A stretch of DNA of 64,000 nt from Maylandia zebra (lineage: Eukaryota > Chordata > Actinopteri > Cichliformes > Cichlidae). Made by a program: the position numbers and the translations under genes. Shown in pieces: positions 12,500 through 47,379 of the stretch. The stretch spans positions 7,260,844 through 7,324,843 of the forward strand of contig NC_135178.1 in assembly GCF_041146795.1 (NCBI RefSeq), written 5' to 3'. Position 1 is the first letter of the stretch. Every line of letters begins with the position of its first letter. Below the pieces are notes generated by a model. That model had not been told where the DNA came from. It worked only from the letters and a program-made list of their open reading frames with translations, and made no database searches.

Positions 12500-14050
12500 A
12501 TTTAATAATGATTTTGACTCATGTTTTCATTGTGACAGAGAAAAATATATGAATGTAAATTAGGAAAGCTATGTAGACTGTTGGAGTTTAAAAGAGCAGT
12601 TGGTCTGTCCTATTCATTGCCTTCATTTGTTCTGTTTTGTTTTTTCACCATGAATCAATTTTGCATCATATCTGAAAGCAAAAACTTTTATTTGGATGAT
12701 GAAGATTCATATCTTTTTTAGCAGGTAACACGACACACACGTCTGCCCACTGACTTTTCAGTGTGACACGTCATTCCCAGCAAATGTCTTCATGGATGTT
12801 TCAGGGTCTCGACCTCCCCCTCTCCCACAGGAACTTAATCTGCTGTTGACAGCCAATGTTAGTGGCCCTTGTGCCAAACGGATCAAGTGTGCTTTGTAAA
12901 AGGCTGCTTGATGTCCAGCTGGGTGGTGCCATGTTATTGTTGTTACAACACCTTGTGCTTCTTGGGACCTTATTAAGACATTAACAGATGATGCACGCCA
13001 GTCCTGTAAAACATCTGACAGCACTACCCTCTGAAGACCCCAGAGGAGGGCGGGGGATCCTTTTACACCTTTACAGAAAATTGGACCTTTGTTTTGCAAA
13101 CACCTTTCACTTTAAACCTTATCTTTTTGTGGTATTGGTATGTCTCTGCTACTAGCTGGTGTAAATAAATGTTCCAATTTTCTAAGACCATCTCAATCCC
13201 CCCCCCCCCCCCCTAATTAAAGCGGTGATACATTAAACGAGCAATGGACTTTTTGTATTTGGATGCCTTCATTCTGTCTGCATGAAGCTGCCTATAAAGC
13301 TGTATAAGCACATTTGGGCAGAGCATTGCAAGATTATTGTAGTTAATAAAAACTAAAAAGGTGTGTGGAATTATTTTTTTTAGGTAATTAAATATCATAT
13401 TTGTGAAATTGTGGTAATATTTACTTAAGACTTAAACTGAAAAAAAAAATCAAAAAGGCGTCTTTACTTTCAGTCTTAAGCTCTTGCTCGTCCCCTCGTA
13501 TTACCTGTTTATATATATTTTTTTTATTAATACAGGACCATCAGGGCTGCCCGCCCATGTTCAGTGTTGAATGAAAAGGACATTGAGAGGACATGTATAT
13601 AATCGCCAATGCTTAAAAAAGATTTTAAAAAGCAAAACCACCACCTTTGCTGCTGCAGAAATCTCCTTGAAATGTCATGTTTCTCTCAAAATATTATAAT
13701 AAATTTCTGATGTTGTGTTTTTATTGTGATGTACGGAAGAGGATTAGGGCCACTGGAAAAAAAAAAAAAGAATTCTGACTTTAATCTCAGAATTAAAGTC
13801 AGAATTCTTTTTTTTCCCCCAGTGGCCCTAATCCTCTTCCGTAGTGATGTCTATTCTCGACTTGTTTTTGAACAAGTTGTTAAACCTTTCCCCAGAAAAA
13901 TCTGTCTATTAAACTATTAAACATTTTATACACACACACACATTATACATATATATATATATATGCGCCTCTGTTTCAACTTGGACATTCATGAAGCGGT
14001 GGAAGGGTATCTTAAGGAATAACTTGTCAGCCGTATAAAGCCAACTGATA
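12500..14050. other. Intergenic ift81-atp2a2 with simple repeats
   Basis: There is no gene here. It holds a C tract (13198-13213), a CA run (13931-13942) followed by an AT run (about 13948-13964), an AATAAA at 13164-13169 of unclear use, and the hairpin MITE listed separately. Confidence 0.6.
13726..13849. mobile_element. Fold-back MITE with 6-bp target-site duplication
   Basis: The element 13732-13843 (112 bp) is a near-perfect hairpin: TACGGAAGAGGATTAGGGCC at the left is mirrored by GGCCCTAATCCTCTTCCGTA at the right, and AGAATTCTGACTTTAAT is mirrored by ATTAAAGTCAGAATTCT near the centre. Its flanks are the direct repeat GTGATG (13726-13731 and 13844-13849), consistent with insertion. It lies about 0.9 kb upstream of the atp2a2 start codon. 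Confidence 0.8.
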
Positions 14051-36604
<22,554 letters not shown>

Positions 36605-37225
36605 CTGACTCCAGTACACTACCCTCCTTGTGCACCAGTGTGAAGTGGACATTAACGCACACATCTAACACAGTTACATTAACTCGGAACAAATTACAGC
36701 AACAGCATTTACACCTTCTCCAACCGCTGTCAGAACGCCTCTGTTAAGTACATTTAGACTTGCACATATTTTTGGGTGGCCGGTGCTCGAGTAATATTTT
36801 ACCGACATGATTTATGTTCCATGTTACCATTGTGCTTTTCTCTGTTTTGACCCCCTTTGAGAATAGCTAGAGAAGCCCACTGCATTGGAGCGACATGTTG
36901 AGCTGTACAGAGAGAATTTATTTACTATTCTGTAATAATTAATATTTTATAATTTGGGGAATGGAGATTTCTGAGGACTGCGTAGTTTAGTTCAATACTA
37001 ATTTAGGGGCAAAGACTTTCAGCAGAATACATTTGCCCAAGCATGAATCACATTTTGCATCGTACTCATTCATTATTTTCTGCAGTAGGCAGAGCACAGC
37101 TACCTCAGTGCTGCTGATTTGACCATAATGACCCATTTGTCCAAGCTGTCATTTCATATGTGATCATTTGAAGTGTTGAGGTAAGCACCAGTAGAGTCAA
37201 AATCTTCACATGTATTTTAATGTGC

Positions 37226-37339
37226 ATATATATATATAGAGAGAGAGATATATCGATATATCGATCTATATATAGATATATCTATCTATATCTAGATATA
37301 GATCTATATCTAGATCTATATCTAGATATAGATAGATAT
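37226..37339. repeat. Palindromic TATAGATATC-type low-complexity tract
   Basis: Alternating TATA, GATATA, CGATATATCGAT and CTAGATATAG units form many overlapping palindromes over about 114 bases. It gives open frames on both strands made of Y, I, D, L and R only, which are not genes. Confidence 0.85.
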
Positions 37340-37467
37340 TTTTTTGTGTTCCTCTGTTATTTGAGGGAAGAGGGGACAAAGACATGTTACCAGCTTGATT
37401 TTGAGTAAATTCTTGGTACAGCCTGTTGTTAAATTTATTTACTTGAAGAAAACACATTTGTCTGTGT

Positions 37468-37500
37468 TGTGTGTGTGTGTGTGTGTGTGGGGGGGGGTGT
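37468..37500. repeat. GT microsatellite with G tract
   Basis: About ten GT units run into nine consecutive G bases. Confidence 0.9.
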
Positions 37501-38465
37501 TGTTTTTGGGTTGTTGTTGTTTTTTTAGTTTTGTTTTTTTAAAGTTAAATCTATGAGATTCATTCTAAGGTTTCAGTCCTAATTTTGTGTGTTAACGACA
37601 GTAATCTTTATGTATGTAAAATGTGCACATACTGTACTTGAATATGTAAAAAGGCACCAAGAAGCTGTTAGTCTTGCAAACTGAGCACAACGTGGACGGT
37701 TTGATAGGCGCTCAGACCTCTGATTGGCTGCTGTCGGAGGCGTGTGTATATCTGTACATAGAACACAAAGTAGACTCTATACATTTCATTTCTTCCTGCA
37801 TACATTCACACCCGTTTACTCAAGCGTAGCCTTTCTGCATGCGCGCTCCGATAGACCAGAGAGTGTTTTTTGTTTTTTAATTTGAAAAGCTAACTGTTGT
37901 TTCTTCCCACGCCTTCCCCCTATTTACCTGCAGAGTGAGTACACTTTGACGTGCATGCTAACTACTGCCGCGCTCTCGTCTGTATGGTGGTTGCACACAC
38001 AGCTTGTCAGTCTGTCATTGCTCGTGTCGAAATGACAGCAATAACTGCTCCTTGTGTTTTATCATGTAAATACTTTAAATGGTACAAAAACAGGAGCTTA
38101 TAATGTCACTAAGTGCCAGATGCACACTGAGCAGAAATGGGAACCTTGTGCATTTTTAAACGGGCTCAGTGTTACTGCTGGTGCCGCTTATTTTTGAATG
38201 TAGGCTTGCAGCATGTTTGGGCAACTGGCAGAGATGCTGGCATTTAAACGCCCCCACACCGTTACAGGACACGGTGTTGTATGTATTTCTTTTTTGAACT
38301 GCATTTGTATGAATCTTCTGCCCTTCTTTATTGCATGGCCTTTATTACTCTGAAATTCATTGAAATGATCTGCTGCTCAGATGCTTTTTACCTTGTTTTG
38401 TGATTTCTCGTGTCCATTGATCTGTTTCTTCCTGTCTCCTCTTCTTTTCTTTTTTCCCTTTACAG

Positions 38466-39092
38466 CAAAGTCCAAGTAAGCCCATCTCTCCTGTAAATTC
38501 CTAGCAGAAACTTTGGTTTGGTTTTGTGTTGTGCATGTGTGTTTTTCAGCACATCTTACAAGAGCTGAATGCCAGTGAAGTGATGACAGGGGCTCAGAAA
38601 GTTCACACATCATTTTTACAGAATGCCCATAAATGAATGTCTGATAGAAACTAGCCAGTTCCGCCTCATCGGTCCTTCCATCCTCCTGCATGAAGAGCCT
38701 TAGATTGCCATACAGTCCTCATGCCTTCATTTTAGACTAAGAGCTTAGTACCTTGTACAGTCAGTTGTACATTATTCTATGGTGCATGTCTGCTCAGTCA
38801 GCCATCTGTTTTACCAGACAAATGTAATAGATTATGTATAAGTTCAAAAACACAGTTCATCTTTCCTAAGGAAATACTTTTATGAGATAATAGATTTTGC
38901 TTTTTGCTTTACACTGAGATGAGCAGATTTTTTTTTGCCAAATCTGGGAAGGCAGGTGTGCAGCGATGCTGATGTTTTACCCTTTTAACGGCAGGCGGTC
39001 CCTCCACTGGCATTTTTTGCCAAACTGCTGTACTGTATTTTCAGAAATGATTGTACAACGTATCACATGGACTTTGGTTTCAGGTAAATAAA
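38466..39092 (+). CDS. atp2a2: Candidate SERCA2a-type alternative terminal exon
   Basis: A long pyrimidine tract (TCTCCTCTTCTTTTC...CCCTTTACAG) ends at 38465. Joined to the donor at 36456, the exon adds the codons for Ala-Lys-Ser-Lys and stops at TAA 38477-38479, giving a protein of 996 residues ending NYLEFAKSK. Human SERCA2a is 997 residues and ends in AILE. The rest of the exon is 3' UTR to the poly(A) signal AATAAA at 39087-39092. The length and position match the family, but the tail sequence differs from mammals, so this remains a prediction. Confidence 0.55.
39087..39092 (+). terminator. atp2a2: Poly(A) signal AATAAA for the distal atp2a2 end
   Basis: A canonical AATAAA follows AT-rich 3' UTR, about 610 bases past the candidate SERCA2a stop codon. 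It probably ends the longest atp2a2 transcript. Confidence 0.6.
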
Positions 39093-39109
39093 ATTAAAAC
39101 TGTCATACA

Positions 39110-40380
39110 CTAAGAGTTTGTCGCTGAATTTTTACTGCTGTCCAGGACGACTGTAACAGGCCACAACAGTATGACTTCATTCTGGAGCATCAGTTTCATT
39201 TATCTCTGTTGGCTACCAGTTGTTAGCTCATCATTACCATCAGAAAAGATGTGCTCAATACTATAAAATGCCTTTTTAGGAATGATCTCGACGCAGCTGT
39301 GATCCTGATGCTGGCTGGAAATATGAAGCAGCTGGAACTGAACAAAGGGAAGGGATGTGAATCAACATTTGAATTAATGTGTTTCAGCATCTCATCCCAC
39401 TGCGTATCTGACCCAAGCCTGTTAAAATAAATTTTACTCTAAAACTAACCTAAATGTGAGGAAAAACTATTTTATGAAATAAAGGAAATGATTTTCAAAA
39501 TAAAGATTAAGCTAATAAAAAGAAAATGTGCAGTTTTGGAGGAATGTGTGAGCACCCTTGTGCAAATATTTAGTGAGACTCCAGAGTCCACCTTAAATCC
39601 AGCCCCCCTGACACACTCCATTTGAAACCCCTCCTGCACAGCTAGAGCAGAGCGGAAGAAGCCTTAGGATTTTCAAAATAAAGCATCACCTATTCAATCA
39701 CCTCAACTTTAATGTGTTTGGTAACTTATTTGCTTACTGTTCATTGTGGGTCCATGAATGTACCCTGTTGAGCTGTTTTTGCTTCTTCGCCCTCTGACTG
39801 AGCAGAGATATGGAAGAGAGAATGAACACACTGATCACCTGGTGATGATAATTTATAAGCAAGTGGGATGACTTTAGAAACAGCTCTGTGCACATCAGGT
39901 GTTTCATTATTTTATTATACATTTTAAAAATATGTACAAAATACTATAAAGTTTTGTTTTGAAATGATAAACTAAAATATTCCAAGTTATGTTATTTTGA
40001 TACAGAAGGCAGACCTAATGGACGACACAAACACACACACACACACAAATAAGCTGAACTATTACATGACACAAAAACAGGTTTTAGAAAATTCATACAG
40101 ATTTTAAAGAGCAGCAGAAATTCAATGTCACTTCTGGTATATGTGTGACCTTTATTGTGACACTTCAACACCCACCCACTGCCTCCTTTGTGGTAAACGT
40201 GTCCCAAAATAAAAATATTACACAAGTCATAGTAACTCCAGTCATTTTTTTTTTTTAAACTTCAAACCACAGTTTACTGAATCACCGTCTAATTTTAAAC
40301 AAACTTCAGCTGCTCATTTACTTGCATCCTCCATTCCTGGGAACAACCTCTCAATGCAGGAAACATGACTCACTATAAAT
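39110..40380. other. Intergenic, convergent 3' ends of atp2a2 and anapc7
   Basis: Nothing coding is recognised. A CA run lies near 40028-40047. A second TTTATT (minus-strand AATAAA) at 40151-40156 could be a distal anapc7 poly(A) signal. Confidence 0.5.
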
Positions 40381-40389
40381 AAAGTCTTT

Positions 40390-40395
40390 TTTATT
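40390..40395 (-). terminator. anapc7: Possible poly(A) signal of anapc7
   Basis: The plus strand reads TTTATT, that is AATAAA on the minus strand, about 480 bases past the anapc7 stop codon. Confidence 0.45.
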
Positions 40396-40871
40396 TTTAA
40401 ATGTCTTTGTGGTGTATTGTGAACTGGCTGGCAGGCAAGAAGGGTGCACAAATAGACAAGGTAATATAAGAACTTTGGGTGATTCCTGGATTTATAATGC
40501 TATGCATCAGACCTCAGAGTGACACTGCTGAGACTGTCAGACTGATGGGAAACAGCATTGGGGTCAAAAAAGAAAAAAGAAAAAAAAATGACTGGAGTTC
40601 TGCATCAAGCTGCATTTTAATAAAAGTTCTGACGGCTTCCTGTAGCTGTACTGCAAAGTTGAGCATCAGTTCATCCAGGGGCGCAAGCATTAATTGTTGT
40701 ATTTAAGGTCTTAGCCGTGTTGTCGTCTTTAGGTTGGCAATAACCTCGGAGATCACGGAGGTTAAACATGCAGTACAACCTTCGTCTTGTTCCGTCTGAC
40801 GGCCCTCATGGCTGAAGGCTTCCCGTGGGCTGCCGTGTGATACTGACAGAGCGTCTGTCAGTGGACCGGAG

Positions 40872-43800
40872 TCACTGCATACCAAACCACTGTTCCTGAT
40901 CGGCCCACTGAGCCGCCTCACTGTCACTGCCCTCAAGATCGCCGTCCTCCCCGCTGCCTTCCATGTCGTCACCATCCAGCTCCACTGTGGCGTCTGTGGG
41001 GCTCTCCTCCTTCTCCATCTTCTGCATGCCTTCTAATGATTTCTGGTCATTGGGATCCAGGCTTAGGACAGAAAACCATACAGTGTTAAATTCATAAAAA
41101 AATACTTACTAGATTTTATGACAGCATTTTCCCAGGATCAATAATCAGTGTTTACCTTAATGCTATACTGTACTGGTCCATGGCTTCTTGGTAATCATTG
41201 ACCGCCACCAGGAAATCTCCCAGCATCCTGTGCAGGACACAGTCACTTTGATTGGCCAAGGCGTTCCGCAGGAGAGCGATCCCTTCTTCATATTTCTGTT
41301 CCCGGCCTTCAAGCAAGAAAAAAAAAAAAGCAAAAGCAACAATTTCATCTCATCTGTATGTGAAGCTCCTTTTTTCCTCCCTTCAAGTCATTAAACTGTA
41401 GATTTATTTATCATTGGGGAAAGGAGGAAAACAGAAATACTTAAGAGTCTTTTTTGCTGTACGTACTGAGGAGTTCAGCCTTCTTGACCACAGCCTTGGT
41501 GTAGTCAGGTCTCTGGGCCAGTGCCTTGTCTAAAAGGGTTTTGGCTTTCTCCTGAGTCACTGGGTCTTCCAGACACACTGTGGCGAGGATGGTCAGAGTC
41601 TGTGCATTGGCTCCTAAAGTCTTATAGATGTTGTTAGCCATTCCCATAGCCTCACGAATCCCATTGGATGCCAGATAACAGTCAATTAAACCTGGAGTCA
41701 TTAATACTTTGTTATTGCAAACGAAACAAAAACAATCTGAAGAGCCAAAAAAAGAAAGAAAAAAAAGCTAAAAGTAAGCCTACCTTCATAGCAGTCAAGG
41801 CGGCAGGGTGCCAAACGCATGGCCTCTCTGAAATGGATGATGGCTTCCTGAACTCGGCCCATGTTTCTCAGTGCTGCACCCTTCAGCAGCAGTGCCTGAA
41901 CACTATTGCTGTTCAGCTGGATGGCCTTGGCTCCCAGGTAGAGAGCCCGGGAGTAACGCTTGCTATAAAAACTGTGACATCTGAACACCGCAAATTGAAA
42001 AGTTTAATGATATAAAACACGGAAACTACATGAGAGAGATTTTGTCTGAGAAAAGTAAGACTACTCACCCAGAGATCACCCACGGTTCAGCGTGCTGATC
42101 AGATATATTAAATAATCGACCTCCCAAGACTTCAACATCCTCCAGGTGTCCCTCACGGGCCATCAGGTAGCCATAAACATCCATACCTGAAAAAGCAAAC
42201 ATGTTTCCAAATCTGTCTTTATTAAGGCTACTTAGACTTGTGTGACACACAGATTCTGATATTAAAACTGTCATCAACTACAAAATACATGTGTAAGTCA
42301 AAACGTTCTCTCCTGTAACACACCTTTGATGAGGTAAGGGTCCAACATCTGGGCTTGTTCAAATTTGAGAATTGCATTTTTCGTGTCACCTGCTCTGAAA
42401 TAGACATCTGCCAGGCTCACCAGGAGGTCCACGTTGTCCCGCAAAAGTGATTTCTTTTCCAAAGAGCTGAGAGTGTTTCAGGGAGGAAGTTAAGACTGTC
42501 ACAAAACACGGCTCGCAATATTCACTCACTGTGTACAAATCATTATTGCTTTGCTCACCAAATGGTATTAATAGCTCTCTGGTTATCCCCTGCATGTATG
42601 AAGGCGTACGCTTTGATCCAAACAGACAGCCAGTCAAGGTTGGGGATACTCTGGATCGCATCCATAGTCATGGAAGCCACCTCGGCTCCTTTGACTGACA
42701 GAGAAAGAAGACCTAAAGGAAAAACACATTTTTCAATTATTTAAAAGAGATGCTAAATCCAAGCAGAAGGGTTTTTTTGTTTGTTTGTTTTAAAGTGGCA
42801 TGGACATAGGAGAGCACTGCAGGTACAAACATCTTAGCAGATGAAGTGCTGCTTATGGGATTACAGAGTCTACAGTGAACATGCGTACCAATGATTGCAT
42901 CCAAGGCAAGAGGGCACTGTCTGAGGACCTCTTTGTAACTCGTCACAGCAGATCGCTCCTGTCCAGCTTTCCTGTACAGGTTAGCTAGCATCATGTTGAT
43001 CTGAGGCAGGAAGGAATACAAAAGGTAATTACTACACCTTATACAAGTTACTGCACTTGAACTGGTTTCAAAAGGTTAAATAGAGCTTCATACAGTTCCA
43101 TATCATATGAGCCCCATTTCAACAAAACTGGATGAATAACTTAGGAAAAGTGGAGATCTGAAAACTAGTATCCAACACTGCTTTGGGCCTAAATTTGCCA
43201 GAATTCAGGGGTCAGAATCAATGTAGGTAATTTCTGATTTCAATTAATGACTTCTGTTCTTATAACTGATACCCTAGCACAGAGGTTCCCAAAGTGTGGG
43301 GCCCAGTATGAAAAGGGGGGGGGAAAAAAAAAAAAAAAAAAAAAAAGAATGCTTGGACACTGCTAGCATAATGGACAGGTTTTTTGACGGGAGATGAAGC
43401 GTCGCCAAATATGTTTCCAAACCAACTTCCTTCCATGCCAAAGACTAGAAAATATGGTGAAGCATATCTTCCCTTTGGCTTCACCTGCACAAGTGCCAAG
43501 GTAGGTCTCTGCGACAGAATTAGTTTTCCCTGTGTCGGGAGCACGCGCTGGGCTCTCCAAATCCCGGACCAACAGTATCCCACATTCTTGATTTTTAGTT
43601 CACAAACGCTTCTTGTAATGACTAACTACTCCTGAAATTTTGGAGATGTTAGCTCTTTATACAGTAAAGTTACAGTGGGATACAAATAATATCAGGCTGA
43701 TCCCGCCGTAATTTGTTCCCCCACTTCAAATCACGGACAAACAGTATCCCACAGTTGTTTATGTTTCTGAACCCATTTTGCACAGAGAAGCACTTTTTGA

Positions 43801-45687
43801 AAAATGTATTGATAGCGCGAAGGTTTTTCTTGTAAAACAAAGGGGGGCCCAGCAAAAGAAGTTTGGGAACCACTGCCCTAGAATATCATGAAAACCAACC
43901 AACTAACAAATTTTAGCATCAGTGAACCAATTTTCGTAAAGTTTGTTAAGATTTATTTCAGTCGTATTTTGACTGTAGACCAGTCTTTGACTTCAAACTG
44001 CAACTGTCACACCATTTCCAATTAACAGATTTCATACTCCTAGTTTTTACTTAGGTGATTTTACTTTAAAACAACTACTGCTGAATTGTTACAAAACCTG
44101 AACTTGTAGGTGCATTCATTATTTAGTTCTAAAGATGCTATTTGAATTCACACAGTTACTAGTCTAATCAGTTACTATAAAAAATAAATACATAAAACTA
44201 AAGCATGAGGTAAACAGTGATTGACAGTCACTGTGTTAACAGACTGTACCTTCGGAGTCCTCTGTCTGGATGGTATCCCATCGAGCACTGCAATGGCGTC
44301 TTTATCCAGTTTCAGAATGGTGTAGCACTCAGCTATTTTGTACTTTACCTCAATCTCTGAAGGCAAACTCTGAAAGACAACATTCATTGTAGATGAACAT
44401 TATTCTAACCAGTCATCCTGTTCTCTGGATATACATATGGTGCTGCAGGACATGTAAAAGCATCTTTACATTTAAAGCATTTTAAGCCTTAAATCACTGG
44501 AAGGATGAAAGGCTTAGATTTACATTGTGTGAAAGTAAAGTAAAAGAGATTTTAGTGTCGCAAAATTTTGTAAACATTATGTATAACAAAATTTTAAAAA
44601 AAATAAAATAAAAAAAATCACAACTACAGGTAAAGTCACGACTCACATTACCAGAATTTTAGTGGCTGATGAGGATCTACATTACTCCTGTCAAACTTAT
44701 CTAATGTAGTTATTAAATGTTTCAGAAAGGCAACCTTTAATTACTACGGAAAAAGTCAAAAATTCGGGAGAGATGTTCAGCATCAGCAAACCTAATGTTC
44801 AATTCTGTGTCAAGTCAAGCCAAAGATTTCTATATCAAATTTTAAATAAAGAATAATAAAAAAAAACAACAACAGGTGACCAAAATGCTATTATAGATTT
44901 CAGTTTGTTTTTGATTACAGGAAATTGTCAAACACACCTGTGCCTGTATGTTAGAAGCAGCTCCCCCAGTTGAAGTACGAACTTTTGATGTTTTGCTGAG
45001 CACCTTTTTCTGTTGCAGAGCCATGCTGTATTTGCAGGCAGCGTTGCGATACTCTTTGTCATGGAAGATGGCATCAGCATGGTAAACCAGCAGCTGGTAC
45101 TTCTGAGCCGGCGAGAACAGCTCCCTTCCATTAAAAACACACCAACAATTAAGTGCTCAGACTGAGGAAAACCATTAAAACTGAATGACACACGAAGAAA
45201 CATCAATGCAAAACTCATAAAAATTGTCCTACATAGCTACAGTTTTTAAGTCAGTCACTCTAAAGTGTCAAAAGTATGAATGGGTAAGACAACGACAAGT
45301 TTTCTAATACAATACTAGTTAAATTTCAAGCTATTTCATAGTAGCATTGTTAAGCGCATACGCTTGTAGATGCGACTATATCGTGAAGGAGTACACGCAC
45401 TGTACTGTATATAATTTAAATTGCACTCGCATTTAAACACTATCCAATAATGAGTGGATAATGAAAAGCTTCGGTAGAAATAATAATGTTAGCTGATGTT
45501 GACTAGTTAGGTTGGGGCTATCGCTACCACTGGTGTGGAAAAGCAGTCTTCGGGAATTAGACGGTTCCCGCTCAGACACGACTTACGGATTGTTGTTGCT
45601 CATCGTCAGCAACAAACTACTCAAAATCCGGACATTAGAGTAAAGGCCTGCTGCAGCCATATCCCGCACATAATCTATTACATTCAT
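40872..45687 (-). CDS. anapc7: Anaphase-promoting complex subunit 7
   Basis: APC7 is a tetratricopeptide-repeat (TPR) scaffold subunit of the APC/C ubiquitin ligase, which triggers anaphase and mitotic exit; it helps bind co-activators. Minus-strand exons, first to last: 45687-45587, 45124-44938, 44369-44250, 43000-42889, 42712-42559, 42466-42324, 42186-42069, 41980-41784, 41691-41467, 41306-41156, 41061-40872. All phases join to 565 residues, the same as human. It starts MNVIDYVRDMAAAGLYSN. Clear family stretches are LDGIPSRQRTPK, YKEVLRQCPLALDAI, RLFNISDQHAEPWVISG, GAALRNMGRVQEAIIHFREA and QRPDYTKAVVKKAELL. TPR units fill most of the length from about residue 100 to 540, followed by an acidic, G/S-rich tail ending EQWFGMQ. 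Exon 2 has a weak acceptor (poor pyrimidine tract). A hAT relic sits in the third intron. Confidence 0.97.
43280..43875 (+). mobile_element. hAT transposon relic with transposase N-terminal piece
   Basis: The ends CAGAGGTTCCCAAAG (43280) and TTTGGGAACCACTG (to 43875) are inverted repeats of the CAGTGGTTCTCAAA type known from Charlie-like hAT elements. The flanks CCCTAGCA (43272-43279) and CCCTAGAA (43876-43883) form an 8-bp target-site duplication with one mismatch, the hAT hallmark. Inside, about 43384-43510 encodes KTRKYGEAYLPFGFT-like sequence, resembling the start of ZBED5-type hAT transposases. A G9 and A23 tract follow the left end. It is in an intron of anapc7, opposite in strand to the gene. 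Confidence 0.75.
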
Positions 45688-47330
45688 TTTGGATTATTTG
45701 AAGGGCTCGCTGTAGGTTTCCGGCTCAGGTTAAAAGTTTGGGCTCTGGAACGGCTAATGTTAGCTAGCATCTGACGCATAAGACGTCCAACGGCTGACCT
45801 TCCTTCCGCATAGTGCTGCGTTTAAATGCTCTTCAAAAGCTCGTATATTTTCAAAACTTTGAAATAAAAACCTGCCTGTGAAATCTTTGATGTTGAGTAA
45901 AATAAGTATTTTATCGACTTTACTTTTATCTTAGGGACGTTAGATGAGAAGTTACATTTTACGAAATATTTTACAGACCAAGGCGTCTTTATTTAATTAT
46001 TCTAAATTTATCGAATCGCACATGTCGCGATACCTTTGAATGCATCATGTTTGTTTTTGCTGCAGCAGTTTTTAAAATAGTTGGAAATTTTTGTTTCAAC
46101 TATTGACTTAAACAGTCGTGTTTTATCAAATCACGCTATTTCAAAATTCTGTAATAAAAGTGTATGATATAATTATAATATATTAAAACAGTTTACATTA
46201 TCGCTAATCTAATATTAAAATATGAGTCAAAAACTCAGGTTTCAGACTACCCTATATGCTAATTTTGAGATAGTGGATGAAATATAATGAAGGTAGCAGT
46301 GAGCCCCACTATAATACAAATAAAGATTATTTTGAACTCTTAATGGAGCTGGAAACAAGTATAACAGGTCCTCTTTAATGCACAAGATCAGCTGATACTA
46401 GGTTTGGGGGCCCATATGGTGATACACATATTTAGTAAGGATTGTGAGCTTAATATATCATCAGATTTTTTTTTAGATGTGTACACATGGTAGCTTATTA
46501 ACTTTCCAGTAGTGGATTTCAAAATATTATTTGAAATCCACACATATGGTTTTCATATGTGCCTGTTTTCAGTGAAATCAAGTTTAATAGCAGGAAATCC
46601 ATCTCTGCCATCTTTTTCTAGTAACCTATATTGACAACAGCATAATAAAACTGGAAATTTTGTTTTTGGTGTGCTACCCCAATATTTTAGTGGTCCCCAT
46701 ATGGCTACCCTTTTAAAAATATTCTGAAGTGCCCCTGCTTAAGAGTTGTCTATAAAGATACGACTTGAATAAGCATTGTTACTTGGGTGAACTCAGGTAA
46801 ACTGGGACACCTTTGGTGTTGTGTTGAGGTGATGTTTTACATTATAATTGTTCAGGCACTGCACTTGTTTGTGTGATCACGTGTTGAGTGTAAAAAGGGC
46901 AAGTGAAAGGACAACATGAAACAGAGATAACTGGGTGAATTTTAAGATAATTTTAATTGAACATAACAATGTAACGTTGCATTTCAGTTGCATTAAACTG
47001 CCAAATGTTACTTGCTGAAAGATGCTCATACCTAATTTTGCTGACTTAATCCAGGCAATGAGCCGCCACTACGTCTAAATGATGCTCATCAAAAAAAAAG
47101 TTTGCACATCGGTTCCCCCAACCAATATTTAGGTTGGACTGAGACTGCCAAAACCACAACCTAATAGACTTCAGTAAGGCTACAAACCACACAACAATAA
47201 CGATAATAAACTGTACAATAAACAACAATCAATCAGTGTAAATAATCACAAAAAGGTGTCTGTGGCTATTTCAAAAGAGAAAACACTCACTAACAATCAT
47301 AGTCTCCCTGAGAACTGACATCAGATGGGG
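45688..47330. other. anapc7-ube2g1 intergenic, left part
   Basis: The two genes diverge from this 2.5 kb region. The anapc7 promoter must lie just right of 45687, but no TATA box or strong known site is seen there. The rest is AT-rich and unremarkable. Confidence 0.45.
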
Positions 47331-47379
47331 AATCCAAATGGTGATTTGGTCGGGGGTGGGGTTGGTACACATTTATGAG

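Larger units (their letters stand above)
36605..38460 (+). other. atp2a2: SERCA2b 3' UTR / alternative intron with simple repeats
   Basis: In the SERCA2b reading this is 3' UTR; in the SERCA2a reading it is intron. It contains a palindromic TA/GATATA tract and a GT tract with G run. No clear AATAAA was found close after the SERCA2b stop. Confidence 0.5.

Noticed and set aside
13726-13920. 64-codon open frame before atp2a2
   Set aside because: It is created by the fold-back MITE.
37220-37457. Y/I/D/R-rich open frames on both strands
   Set aside because: They arise from the GATATA low-complexity tract.
41441-41701. A start codon at the right end of the anapc7 frame near 41701, suggesting a short separate protein
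   Set aside because: It is simply exon 9 of anapc7 read past its acceptor; frame and sequence continue from exon 8.
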